21,429 nucleotides of DNA, from NCBI GenBank assembly GCA_963922315.1, contig CAWUID010000037.1, positions 1 to 21,429 of the forward strand, given 5' to 3'. Position numbers and translations under genes: made by a program. The DNA is from JAHDBG01 sp963922315 (GTDB taxonomy: Bacteria; Pseudomonadota; Gammaproteobacteria; Chromatiales; Chromatiaceae). This document shows, piece by piece, positions 1 to 8,187 of this stretch (position 1 is the stretch's first letter; the number at the start of each line of letters is the position of its first letter). The notes beneath the pieces are model-generated. The model was given only the letters and a program-made list of their open reading frames with translations. It made no database searches and was not told where the DNA came from.

Positions 1-61
1 TTGTCCTCATAATATATTTTGGCAGGCTTAATATTAGATCATAAACAGGTTCTTACAGACC
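1..61. other. AT-rich left edge, probable break point of the truncated ATPase gene
   Basis: No gene is supported here. The frame of the downstream ATPase gene has a TAA at 29-31, and none of the three forward frames encodes the Walker A part expected upstream of that gene. The stretch is more AT-rich than the sequence that follows, so the junction with foreign or rearranged DNA is likely to lie close to position 60. I see no recognisable inverted repeat or attC-like motif, but the window starts too close to judge. Confidence 0.4.
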
Positions 62-1276
62 ATGTTGCAGCACTGGAGCCTGCGATCCAATCAACCGATT
101 GTATTGTTCCTAGACGAAGTCGACGCCTTAGTCGGCGATACCCTGATTTCAGTGCTGCGCCAGATTCGGGGCGGTTATACGCAACGTCCAGCAGCCTTTC
201 CGATTTCCATTGTCCTCTGCGGGGTACGCGATGTGCGCGACTACCGGATTCAGTCCGATGGCAAAGACATCATCACCGGCGGCTCTGCGTTCAATATTAA
301 GACTGAATCGTTGCGCCTGGGTAATTTTACCCGGCAGGAAGTGGCAGCACTCTGGCTACAACACACACAGGAAACCGGACAGACGTTTGCGGAGGCGATC
401 TTTCCGGAATTATGGGCAGATACCTGCGGCCAACCCTGGCTGGTGAATGCACTGGCCTGGGAACTGACCGAAAAGATGCCGCATCTGGCAGACCGGCGGG
501 TACCGGTGACATTGGAAGATTACCGGACCGCCCGGGAAAAACTGATCCAGTCACGCACTACACACCTGGATCAGCTGACCGATAAACTGAAAGAGCCGCG
601 TGTGCATCAGGTGGTCGCCACCATACTGGGCGGTGAAGAACATCATGACAAACTACCCACAGATAATCTGCAATATGTCGCTGATCTTGGGTTGATCACA
701 TTACACCCGGGGGCGCAGATTGCGAACCGGATTTATCAGGAAGTGATACCGCGTGAACTGATCTGGTCGAAACAAGTGATGATTTCACATGAGCAGCACT
801 GGTATCTGACATCGGAACGGCGGCTGGACATGCCGCGATTGTTACAGGCATTTCAGCAGTTCTTCCGCGAACATAGTGATGCCTGGATACAACAGTTCGA
901 CTATCAGGAAGCCGGGCCACAGTTGTTACTACAAGCGTTTCTGCAACGGATCGTGAACGGCGGCGGGCGCATCAGCCGCGAATACGGACTCGGTCGCAAA
1001 CGTACTGATCTGTACATCGAATGGCCGGTGGATGAACAGGCAGGCTTTCATGGCGAGATCCAGCGGATCGTGCTGGAGCTGAAGATTCGGTATGGCTCGC
1101 TGGAGGCAACGCTGGCAGATGGCTTGCCACAAACCGCAGGTTATGCCGCACGGTGTGGTGCAAACGAAATGCACTTGCTGATCTTTGATCGCCGGACTGA
1201 AGTATCCTGGGACGAGAAGATCTGGTGCCGCACTGAAAGTCAGGATTGCTGCACCATTACCGTCTGGGGGCTATAA
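62..1276 (+). CDS. N-terminally truncated AAA-type ATPase with C-terminal PD-(D/E)XK nuclease-like domain
   Basis: The 404-residue reading frame begins just before a clear Walker B motif (VLFLDEVDAL, about residues 14-23). It continues with a sensor-like stretch (ILCGVRDVRDYRI-type) and a winged-helix-like middle. The C-terminal domain carries a GRKRTDL segment and then a LELK motif (D...ExK), the signature of the PD-(D/E)XK fold. Proteins of this AAA-like family normally have a Walker A P-loop some 80-100 residues before Walker B. Here it is absent and an in-frame stop lies at 29-31. ATG at 62 is the first available start and has no convincing ribosome binding site. I infer a 5'-truncated, probably inactive gene. 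The family occurs in many scattered copies in some bacteria and its function is not established. It converges on the P-type ATPase gene with a 36-nt gap. Confidence 0.7.
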   Translation: MLQHWSLRSNQPIVLFLDEVDALVGDTLISVLRQIRGGYTQRPAAFPISIVLCGVRDVRDYRIQSDGKDIITGGSAFNIKTESLRLGNFTRQEVAALWLQHTQETGQTFAEAIFPELWADTCGQPWLVNALAWELTEKMPHLADRRVPVTLEDYRTAREKLIQSRTTHLDQLTDKLKEPRVHQVVATILGGEEHHDKLPTDNLQYVADLGLITLHPGAQIANRIYQEVIPRELIWSKQVMISHEQHWYLTSERRLDMPRLLQAFQQFFREHSDAWIQQFDYQEAGPQLLLQAFLQRIVNGGGRISREYGLGRKRTDLYIEWPVDEQAGFHGEIQRIVLELKIRYGSLEATLADGLPQTAGYAARCGANEMHLLIFDRRTEVSWDEKIWCRTESQDCCTITVWGL

Positions 1277-1312
1277 AGCGAGATACCGGGGAGACTTACT
1301 CGTCAGAAAGAC

Positions 1313-3391
1313 TCAATTGTCTGGTTCGGGCGTTGACTGAGGCAGGCGCAATGTTTCCTGATACTTGACCAGAGGCCATAAAATATTCCCTAGTCCGGCA
1401 AAGCATCCCAGATAAAAAATTGCCATGCTGATCGCAATACCGAAATGTAGCAGATAAATCCCGGCTATCGTAATGATGCCCGGGACAAAACTGATCGCCA
1501 GATTCTTTTGCATTGTATGTTCAAAATCATCTGCCAGACGGAATAATTCCGGTACTTTCTGCAAGGTGCCATCCATCATCACGACCTGCGCTGTATCAGT
1601 GGCTGCACTCGATGCACCGCGTAATGATAAAGACACTTGTGCTGTCTTCAGCGCAATCGCATCATTGATACCGTCACCCACAAAACATACAAAGCGTCCT
1701 TGTTCTTTCAACTGGGTGACATAATCAGCCTTGTTCTCCGGCAGAACATCCGCAAAATAATGCTGAATACCCAGCGATTGCGCCAGGCTACGGGTCGGCC
1801 CGACATGATCTCCCGAAATAATATACAGCTGTATATCACGCTGCTGCAGAAACTCAATGACAGCCTGTGCCTCCGGACGAATGGTCGGCTGTAATACCAG
1901 CACCCCGGCCAGTATCTGGTTAACCGCCACATAGATCAGGGTATGACCCTGCGTATCCGCTTCTGCTTGTAAGGTCTGCACTGTCTCCGGCAGGGCAATC
2001 TCTGCCTGTTGCAGAAAACGGGCACTGCCAACCTGAATCACGTCCCCCGCATATTGCACCTGGATGCCATAACCGAGGTTATAGTTCGCCTCGTCCGGCG
2101 CTGGCAACACAAGTCGTTCCTCTGCTGCCCTGGCCAGAATCGCCTTCGCGACCGGATGCGGCTGCCGGTGTTCAGCAATCGCGGCATAACGCAGCACCTC
2201 TGTCGCGCTGTAATCACCGAACGCCCGGATATCACTGACCGTCGGTTGTTCCAGTGTCAGGGTGCCGGTTTTATCAAATACCACCGTATCCACATCACGC
2301 AATAATTCGAATACCCGGCCATCTTTCACCAGGATGTTATGCCGTGACAATATCTGTAGATAGTTCATCACACTGAGCGAACCCAATGGCGCCATGATAC
2401 CGCCCAGCTCTGACCACATCATCGCAATCGCTGCATTCGGGCCCAGCACAGGCAGTGTGACCGCGCTCAAACCCACCGAAACCGGCAGAAAACGATCCGC
2501 TATCTTACGCCCGCGCATGGTCAGATTTTCTTTGTAACTTTCTGTCTGATTCAGCACTTCGCCAATCTTCGCCGCCAGGGTCGCATCACCGGTAGTCTGT
2601 ACTGTCACCAATAACCGGCCAGACAACAACAAGGTGGCCGCAAACACGTCTTCACCCGCTTTTTTTTCTGCCGGTTGACTCTCACCAGTCAATACATGCT
2701 GATCTACCTGGCCCTCACCTTCTCCGACAATCCCATCAATCGGGATCACTTCGCCCGGACGCACAATCACCTGGTCGCCAACCTGCAAATCCTGAAATAG
2801 AATCTGCATTTCAACCCCGTTCGCCAATACCCAGACCTGCTCTGGCCGGTCACCAAATACGTTGACCAATTGATGGTGCGAAACCTCTTCCAGGCGGTTA
2901 ATAATACGTGCAAAAAACCCACCAATCACGCCGGTAAATGCGGCCAGCACCATGTGATTGGTCGCGATCATCCCCAACGTCATCACCAGACCGATCAGAT
3001 AGATACTCAGGTAGTGACCACGTTGAAAATCTTTCCGGATCAGCTTAAACGATTCACGTGCCAGATACAGCACTGCAGCCGCTGCGAACAGATTCAGTAC
3101 CGGCACATAAGACCCTATCACGGCGACCCCCATCGCCCCCAGAGCCAGCTTCTGCTCCCGCTTCGCCTTACGTCGATCATTTTCTAACCGCAGCTGCAAT
3201 TGCGGATCAATTTCACCCTGCAGCTGTTCCCGCCCGGCAGCCTGCATCGCATCGCGGATATCGCGCCATAGTTGTTGTACGCGAAAACGCGGCGCTGGCA
3301 AATTTGCGGCACGAGTCTGTGGCAGGCGCCGCTGCCGCCGTGCACCATAACCAATCACACCCGCACTGAGTGCCGCCAGTTCAAGCCACAT
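1313..3391 (-). CDS. P1B-like heavy-metal-type P-type ATPase lacking the CPx motif
   Basis: A membrane cation pump of 692 residues that uses ATP through a phospho-aspartate. Visible motifs are the actuator TGES (in HVLTGESQPAEK), phosphorylation site DKTGTLT, a nucleotide-binding HP pair (RQPHPVAKA) and hinge GDGINDAIAL, so the catalytic cycle looks intact. Hydrophobic segments lie at the N-terminus, around residues 80-150, before the phosphorylation site and at the C-terminus, as in P1B pumps. There is no N-terminal CxxC metal-binding domain. Where P1B pumps have CPC, SPC or TPC in the ion-path helix, this protein reads IMAPLGSLSVMNYLQ, with no cysteine. The substrate therefore cannot be read from the usual code. 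ATG at 3391 follows a good AGGAG, and the gene begins 9 nt after ettA, so it is probably the last gene of the tig-clpP-ettA block. Confidence 0.88.
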   Translation of the reverse strand: MWLELAALSAGVIGYGARRQRRLPQTRAANLPAPRFRVQQLWRDIRDAMQAAGREQLQGEIDPQLQLRLENDRRKAKREQKLALGAMGVAVIGSYVPVLNLFAAAAVLYLARESFKLIRKDFQRGHYLSIYLIGLVMTLGMIATNHMVLAAFTGVIGGFFARIINRLEEVSHHQLVNVFGDRPEQVWVLANGVEMQILFQDLQVGDQVIVRPGEVIPIDGIVGEGEGQVDQHVLTGESQPAEKKAGEDVFAATLLLSGRLLVTVQTTGDATLAAKIGEVLNQTESYKENLTMRGRKIADRFLPVSVGLSAVTLPVLGPNAAIAMMWSELGGIMAPLGSLSVMNYLQILSRHNILVKDGRVFELLRDVDTVVFDKTGTLTLEQPTVSDIRAFGDYSATEVLRYAAIAEHRQPHPVAKAILARAAEERLVLPAPDEANYNLGYGIQVQYAGDVIQVGSARFLQQAEIALPETVQTLQAEADTQGHTLIYVAVNQILAGVLVLQPTIRPEAQAVIEFLQQRDIQLYIISGDHVGPTRSLAQSLGIQHYFADVLPENKADYVTQLKEQGRFVCFVGDGINDAIALKTAQVSLSLRGASSAATDTAQVVMMDGTLQKVPELFRLADDFEHTMQKNLAISFVPGIITIAGIYLLHFGIAISMAIFYLGCFAGLGNILWPLVKYQETLRLPQSTPEPDN

Positions 3392-3400
3392 TTCAACTCC

Positions 3401-5020
3401 TTATTTCTTTTTGTTCATCTTGTCTGTTTCATATTCTGTAAAGTTGCCACTGAACCAGGTTGTCTGACCATCCCCTTCAAAGGCCAGGATATGCGTCGCA
3501 ATCCGATCCAGAAACCAGCGGTCATGCGAAATCACCATCACGCAGCCCGGAAAGGTCAGCAGTGCCTCTTCGAGAGCGCGCAGGGTTTCCACATCCAGGT
3601 CATTTGTCGGCTCATCCAGCAACAACAGGTTAGCGCCGGACTTCAGCAGCTTTGCCAGGTGCACCCGGTTGCGTTCTCCACCGGATAGCTGGCCAATACG
3701 TTTTTGCTGTTCCGCACCACGAAAGTTAAAGCGAGCACAATAGGCACGGGATGACACCTGGTATCTGCCTACCGTCATCATATCCTGACCATCCGAAATT
3801 TCTTCCCAGACAGTATGCTGCGGATTTAACGCCTCACGGCTCTGATCAACATACGCCATATTCACCGTCGGCCCGATTCTGATTGTCCCGGCATCCGGCA
3901 TTTCCTGACCGGTCAACAAGCGGAACAACGTCGTTTTCCCGACACCATTCGGGCCAATAATGCCAACAATACCGCCGGGTGGTACATTGAAGCTCAGATC
4001 ATCATATAACACTCGATCAGCATAGGATTTACGCAGATCGGTCGCTTCAATCACCAGATCACCCAAACGCTCCCCGGGCGCAATATAAATCTCATTGGTC
4101 TCGCTGCGTTTCTGGTATTCCTGGCTCTGCAATTCGTCAAACCGGGCCAGCCGCGCCTTATTCTTCGCCTGCCGTCCTTTCGGGTTGGTATTCACCCAGG
4201 CAAGCTCCTGCTGCATTGCCTTGATCCGTGCCTGCTGCTGCTTCTGTTCGTGCAACAAACGCTGTTCTTTTTGCGCCAGCCAACTCGAATAATTACCGGA
4301 GTAAGGTATACCGTGACCCCGATCAAGCTCCAGAATCCAGCCAGCCACATTGTCCAGAAAATAACGATCATGCGTTACCGCCACCACGGTGCCGCGATAG
4401 TCATGCAGAAAACGTTCCAGCCAGGCAACAGACTCAGCATCCAGATGGTTAGTCGGCTCATCCAGCAGCAACATATCCGGTTGCGCTAACAACAAACGAC
4501 ATAACGCTACCCGACGGCGTTCACCACCGGACAGATGTGTAACATTCGCGTCCCAGGGCGGCAGATTTAACGCATTCGCCGCCTTCTCCAGCTGATGCTC
4601 CAGATTATGGCCATCTGCTGCCTGAATAATATTCTCCAGTTGCGCCTGACGTTTTGCCAATACATCAAAGTCCGCATCCGGCTCAGCATATGCCGCATAC
4701 ACCTGATCCAGCTCGGCGATCGCCGCTGTAATGTCAGCTAAGGCCTCCTCAACATTACCACGTACATCCGCCGCTTCGTTCAGCTCCGGCTCTTGCGGCA
4801 AATAGCCGATACGAATGTCCGGCTGTGGCCGTGCTTCACCTTCGATGTCGGTATCTAACCCAGCCATAATCCGTAACAGTGACGACTTACCGGCGCCATT
4901 CAGGCCCAGTACGCCAATCTTTGCGCCAGGGAAAAAAGACAATGAAATATCGCGCAGAATATGCCGCTGTGGCGGCACAATCTTGCTGACGCGATTCATG
5001 GTGTAAATATACTGAGCCAT
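3401..5020 (-). CDS. ettA: Energy-dependent translational throttle protein EttA (ABC-F ATPase)
   Basis: A soluble ABC-F protein of 539 residues; E. coli EttA has 555. It binds the ribosomal E site and links translation elongation to the ATP/ADP ratio. Two ABC cassettes are present: Walker A GLNGAGKSS and GPNGVGKTT, signatures LSGGERRRVALC and LSGGERNRVHLA, and Walker B LLLDEPTNHLD and LLLDEPTNDLD. Between them lies the charged linker with the NPKGRQAKNKARLARFDEL stretch typical of EttA. The N-terminus MAQYIYTMNRVSKIVPP is also characteristic. The gene starts 6 nt after the methyltransferase stop and has only a weak ribosome binding site, which suggests translational coupling. There is no transmembrane segment, as expected for ABC-F. 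Confidence 0.96.
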   Translation of the reverse strand: MAQYIYTMNRVSKIVPPQRHILRDISLSFFPGAKIGVLGLNGAGKSSLLRIMAGLDTDIEGEARPQPDIRIGYLPQEPELNEAADVRGNVEEALADITAAIAELDQVYAAYAEPDADFDVLAKRQAQLENIIQAADGHNLEHQLEKAANALNLPPWDANVTHLSGGERRRVALCRLLLAQPDMLLLDEPTNHLDAESVAWLERFLHDYRGTVVAVTHDRYFLDNVAGWILELDRGHGIPYSGNYSSWLAQKEQRLLHEQKQQQARIKAMQQELAWVNTNPKGRQAKNKARLARFDELQSQEYQKRSETNEIYIAPGERLGDLVIEATDLRKSYADRVLYDDLSFNVPPGGIVGIIGPNGVGKTTLFRLLTGQEMPDAGTIRIGPTVNMAYVDQSREALNPQHTVWEEISDGQDMMTVGRYQVSSRAYCARFNFRGAEQQKRIGQLSGGERNRVHLAKLLKSGANLLLLDEPTNDLDVETLRALEEALLTFPGCVMVISHDRWFLDRIATHILAFEGDGQTTWFSGNFTEYETDKMNKKK

Positions 5021-5026
5021 AACAAT

Positions 5027-5734
5027 TCAGGTAAAAGTCTGTACAGATTGCGGACGAAACACATCCACCCGGGCCGGTGGCAGATTACGCCAGATAATGC
5101 GACTGGCGACACATGACATCGGAATGCCACGTGCTTGGGACACCGGGCGCAGGTCGTAAGTAAAACGGATAAACAAGCCCTTCGATGGCAAATGGGTCTG
5201 TACTTGATGCAGAATCGACCGCGCACTGAGTGGCGGCAAGGAACGTAGTGGCAAACCGGAAATCACTGCCTGCAATTCATGCCGACGGTCACCAAGCAGC
5301 TCGCCCAGGTGACAGGCATCACCAGTGATCACTTCAATGTTGGGGAAACGATGACGCAGATGGGTTGCCAGTCTGGAAGATTGTTCAATCGCAATCAGGC
5401 GACTGGGCTCCAGGCCGGCATGCAACAACGCAGCAGTGATGATACCGGTGCCAGCACCCAACTCGACCACATAGCCAGTGTTGCTGGCAACATACTTCAG
5501 TTGCTGCGCCATCACACGGGCAAGGGTGCGAGAACTGGGACAAATCGCCCCGACAGTGGTCGGGTTGCGGATCAATTCGCTGGTGAATGTCAGACGAGAT
5601 GAAGATCGGGATATTACCTGACGCCCTGAACGGCGCAGGCGTAATACCAGGTGGCGGGACCGACGTTGCAGACGGATAGGTTTGTGGGATAACAAGGCAT
5701 CAAAAACACGGGATTGCCTGATCGCCTTAATCAT
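5027..5734 (-). CDS. SAM-dependent methyltransferase, phospholipid N-methyltransferase-like
   Basis: A 235-residue class I SAM methyltransferase. Motif I is VELGAGTG (residues 90-97), an acidic residue closes the second strand (IAIEQS), and an SGLPL segment stands where the Asn/Ser-x-Pro motif IV is expected. The NPTTVGAICPSSRTLA stretch before motif I is typical of PmtA-like phosphatidylethanolamine N-methyltransferases and of the related rRNA adenine dimethylase fold. The first 50 residues are very basic (many Arg), which would suit a membrane-surface or nucleic acid substrate. The true substrate cannot be decided from sequence. It sits 18 nt after clpP and 6 nt before ettA. The start has no strong ribosome binding site. 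Confidence 0.75.
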   Translation of the reverse strand: MIKAIRQSRVFDALLSHKPIRLQRRSRHLVLRLRRSGRQVISRSSSRLTFTSELIRNPTTVGAICPSSRTLARVMAQQLKYVASNTGYVVELGAGTGIITAALLHAGLEPSRLIAIEQSSRLATHLRHRFPNIEVITGDACHLGELLGDRRHELQAVISGLPLRSLPPLSARSILHQVQTHLPSKGLFIRFTYDLRPVSQARGIPMSCVASRIIWRNLPPARVDVFRPQSVQTFT

Positions 5735-5752
5735 ATGGAGCTGTGTTCTGAA

Positions 5753-6379
5753 CTATGAGGTGCCAGCACCACGCTGGGCAACAACCTCATCAATCAGGCC
5801 ATATTCCCGGGCTTGTTCAGCATTCATAAAATTATCACGATCGGTATCATTACTGATAATTGCCAGATCCTGTCCGGTATGCTGCGCCAGAATCGTATTC
5901 AGGCGTTCCCGTACCGACAAAATCTCACGCGCATGAATTTCAATATCAGTGGCCTGACCCTGAAAGCCACCCAGTGGCTGATGAATCATCACCCGCGCAT
6001 TCGGCAACGCATAACGCTTATTCTCAGCACCCGCTGCCAGCAATACGGCCCCCATACTAGCGGCCTGACCAATACAAGTTGTGCTGATTGCAGGTTTAAT
6101 GAACTGCATCGTATCGTATACCGCAAGCCCGGCAGTCACAGACCCACCCGGCGAATTGATATACAGATGGATATCTTTATCCGGATTTTCGGATTCCAGA
6201 AACAATAACTGAGCGACGATCAGATTCGCCATGTGATCCTCTACCGGGCCTACACAGAATATCACTCGCTCTTTCAATAACCGCGAATAGATATCAAAGG
6301 CGCGCTCGCCACGTCCACTCTGTTCCACAACCATCGGTACCAGACCGAGATTCTGCGGCGAATGAGTCAACTCAGGCAT
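5753..6379 (-). CDS. clpP: ATP-dependent Clp protease proteolytic subunit ClpP
   Basis: The serine peptidase core of the Clp protease: a tetradecameric barrel that degrades substrates unfolded by ClpX or ClpA. From the start at 6379 the protein has 208 residues, close to the family norm. The catalytic triad is visible: Ser108 in GQAASMGA, His133 in VMIHQPLGG and Asp182 in DTDRDNFM. A TTG upstream at 6397 would add six residues, but ATG at 6379 is preferred because it opens MPELTHSPQ and follows AGGA by 8 nt. The start overlaps the tig stop by 8 nt, giving translational coupling. Unusually, clpX does not follow; a methyltransferase and ettA do. Confidence 0.96.
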   Translation of the reverse strand: MPELTHSPQNLGLVPMVVEQSGRGERAFDIYSRLLKERVIFCVGPVEDHMANLIVAQLLFLESENPDKDIHLYINSPGGSVTAGLAVYDTMQFIKPAISTTCIGQAASMGAVLLAAGAENKRYALPNARVMIHQPLGGFQGQATDIEIHAREILSVRERLNTILAQHTGQDLAIISNDTDRDNFMNAEQAREYGLIDEVVAQRGAGTS

Positions 6380-7760
6380 GGTCGGTATCCTGATCAACAG
6401 GTGTTTCTTGCTCCGGTACTGATTTCTCCGGCGTAACAGGCTCGACTGATATTGCTTTCAGCTCAGCAAACGACAACACTTCGGTTTCTACATCAGCCTG
6501 AGAAAATAACCAATCAATCACTTTATTTTCAATCACCTGGTCGCGTAACTGCTCACGCACCTGAGGATCGCGTAAAGAATCCGCTACCATTGATTCAGGA
6601 TCTTCGTATTGTTGAGCATGACTTGCAACCTGAGCCTTCAGCTCATCTTCGCTCACCTGAACATCCTGATCTTTCACCCATTGAGACAGCAATAAGCCCA
6701 GATAAACCTGGCGTCTGGCCTGTGGTGCAAAAGATTTCGGCGAAATACTGGCAAGCTGGCTGCGTTGTTCTGCGGGTATATTCAGCTGGTCCAGCCACTG
6801 TTCACGCAACATGCCAGCCTGTTGTAACACTAATGATTGAGGAATATCCAGCGGATTCACTTGTAACCACAAGTTAAATGCCTCAGTTCTGCGCAATTCC
6901 TGCAATTTATTGGTTAACTCAATTTTCAGATTATCCGCTACTTCTTGCCGGAAGGTGGCCTCAGTACCATCTTTAATGCCGATAGACTGAAAAAAACCTT
7001 CATCCAGTGTTGGCAGTTCCGGCTCAGTAACTTTCAGAACCCGGATGGTATAACGTACAGGTTGGTCATCGTCAGGGTTGTCACCTGCCTTATCTGCATC
7101 GGGCGCGACATTGATTGTACGTTCTTCATCGGCAACCGCACCAATCAGGCCATCCTGCACCGCCTGTGGCATGTTACGGTCAGTACCAAGCCTGACTGAT
7201 CGATTTTTACCAGAATCATGATCTGCATCACCATCCGCAGATTCAGTAGAAAAATCGATGTACAGCGTATCGCCTGATTGGGCAGGCCGATCCACAGGTT
7301 TTTCTACAGCATGCCGTTCCCGGATCGTCTGAATCGTATCATCAATGTCTGCTGCCGTAATTTCACATTGCCGTTCGGTCAGCGCCTGGCCTGTAAGCTC
7401 TTGCAACACCACTTCCGGGAATACTTCCAGAGTCGCTGTATAGCTTAAGCCACCCGTTTCGACCGGATCGCGTTTCTCCAGTTTTGAAGGACTACCCGCC
7501 GGCTTCAGATCTTGTTGCTCAATCGCTTCTTTATAGCTGGATTCAATCAGGTCACGACTGACCTCTTCCAGAACGGATTGATGAAATCTCTGACGGATGA
7601 TCCGCATTGGCACTTTACCGGGGCGGAAACCAGGCAGCCTGACTTTCGGCTTCAGTTCGTCAAGTTTTGCATCCACGGCTTCAGTAACAGGTTCCGCCGG
7701 AATATCGACCAGCAGGCGACGCTCCAGACCTTCACCAGACTCTACAGAAACACGCATCAT
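6372..7760 (-). CDS. tig: Trigger factor, ribosome-associated chaperone and prolyl isomerase
   Basis: Trigger factor binds the ribosome near the exit tunnel and shields nascent chains. The ribosome-docking signature GFRPGKVP is at about residues 44-51. An FKBP-type isomerase domain follows (residues about 150-245, with an acidic Asp-rich insertion near 175-225), then the long helical C-terminal chaperone domain. The length is 462 against 432 in E. coli; the excess is the acidic insertion and a charged tail. Two ATGs lie in tandem (7760 and 7757). GGAG is only 4 nt from the first and 7 nt from the second, so 7757 may be the true start. It is separated from the upstream tRNA only by a hairpin terminator. 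Confidence 0.96.
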   Translation of the reverse strand: MMRVSVESGEGLERRLLVDIPAEPVTEAVDAKLDELKPKVRLPGFRPGKVPMRIIRQRFHQSVLEEVSRDLIESSYKEAIEQQDLKPAGSPSKLEKRDPVETGGLSYTATLEVFPEVVLQELTGQALTERQCEITAADIDDTIQTIRERHAVEKPVDRPAQSGDTLYIDFSTESADGDADHDSGKNRSVRLGTDRNMPQAVQDGLIGAVADEERTINVAPDADKAGDNPDDDQPVRYTIRVLKVTEPELPTLDEGFFQSIGIKDGTEATFRQEVADNLKIELTNKLQELRRTEAFNLWLQVNPLDIPQSLVLQQAGMLREQWLDQLNIPAEQRSQLASISPKSFAPQARRQVYLGLLLSQWVKDQDVQVSEDELKAQVASHAQQYEDPESMVADSLRDPQVREQLRDQVIENKVIDWLFSQADVETEVLSFAELKAISVEPVTPEKSVPEQETPVDQDTDHA

Positions 7761-7778
7761 ATCACTCCGGAAGAACAG

Positions 7779-7809
7779 AAAAAGCCTCGCCGGGTCAGGC
7801 CAGCGAGGC
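7779..7809 (-). terminator. Rho-independent terminator after tRNA-Leu
   Basis: On the minus strand GCCTCGC (7809-7803) pairs with GCGAGGC (7790-7784), a perfect 7-bp GC-rich stem with a 12-nt loop, followed by five T residues (7783-7779). This is a textbook intrinsic terminator 6 nt after the CCA end of the tRNA. It ends only 18 nt before the tig start, so it may act as an attenuator as well as a tRNA 3' end signal. Confidence 0.85.
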
Positions 7810-7815
7810 GGTATG

Positions 7816-7900
<85 letters not shown>

Positions 7901-7919
7901 CAGAAAGCAGATAATTAGC

Positions 7920-7935
7920 GTTATTGTACAATAAC
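7920..7935. repeat. Perfect 16-bp palindrome GTTATTGTACAATAAC
   Basis: The two 8-bp halves are exact reverse complements with no central spacer. The palindrome overlaps the best -10 candidate for the tRNA-Leu gene and lies in the 287-bp gap between divergently transcribed tRNA-Leu and the secreted DUF1566-type protein. Its form suits a dimeric regulator's operator. No regulator gene is adjacent, and chance occurrence in AT-rich DNA is possible. Confidence 0.5.
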
Positions 7936-7950
7936 AAGCTAATTTTGCAC
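7923..7950 (-). promoter_or_regulatory. Candidate sigma70 promoter for tRNA-Leu
   Basis: On the minus strand GTGCAA (7950-7945) is followed after 16 nt by TACAAT (7928-7923). Transcription would start near 7916, leaving a short leader before the mature tRNA 5' end at 7900. The -10 hexamer lies inside the 16-bp palindrome. Other AT-rich hexamers nearby (TTGTTA/TTATCT) are an alternative, so the exact boxes are uncertain. Confidence 0.35.
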
Positions 7951-7981
7951 GTTATTCATGACTTTCAACTCTCACAGGCAC

Positions 7982-8015
7982 CCTGATTTAGTGTTAGAAT
8001 AGCGCTAAAATCAGG
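7982..8015. repeat. Inverted repeat CCTGATTT / AAATCAGG
   Basis: Left arm 7982-7989 and right arm 8008-8015 are exact 8-bp reverse complements with an 18-nt loop. There is no T-tract, so a terminator is unlikely. A TAGAAT (7995-8000) within the loop could be a rightward -10 box, but no good -35 is seen. Confidence 0.3.
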
Positions 8016-8071
8016 ATACGTCTGGAGCTGGCATAAGTGCTGAACACTCTTCAAACTGCCTGAATCATATC

Positions 8072-8147
8072 TTTCTGGATGGGCTGGAACCCACCCTTTC
8101 AGGACTTGCACGTTGAAATAACACTGATGTGTTAATAAATCCAGAAA
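8072..8147 (+). promoter_or_regulatory. Structured 5' leader upstream of the secreted DUF1566-type gene
   Basis: TTTCTGGAT (8072-8080) pairs perfectly with ATCCAGAAA (8139-8147). Inside, a small GGG/CCC stem (8081-8092) and an AACAC/GTGTT stem with loop TGAT (8120-8133) give a possible three-way junction. Downstream, AGGCT (8176-8180) can pair with AGCCT (8183-8187), overlapping the end of the AGGAGG ribosome binding site (8173-8178). I recognise no known riboswitch consensus. The remainder of 7901-8187 shows nothing else I can support. Confidence 0.35.
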
Positions 8148-8187
8148 TCAGTTCTAACCAACTTTCAGGGACAGGAGGCTAAAGCCT

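Noticed and set aside
19..300. TTG-started open frame at the left edge
   Set aside because: It has no ribosome binding site or family similarity and overlaps the conserved Walker B region in another frame.
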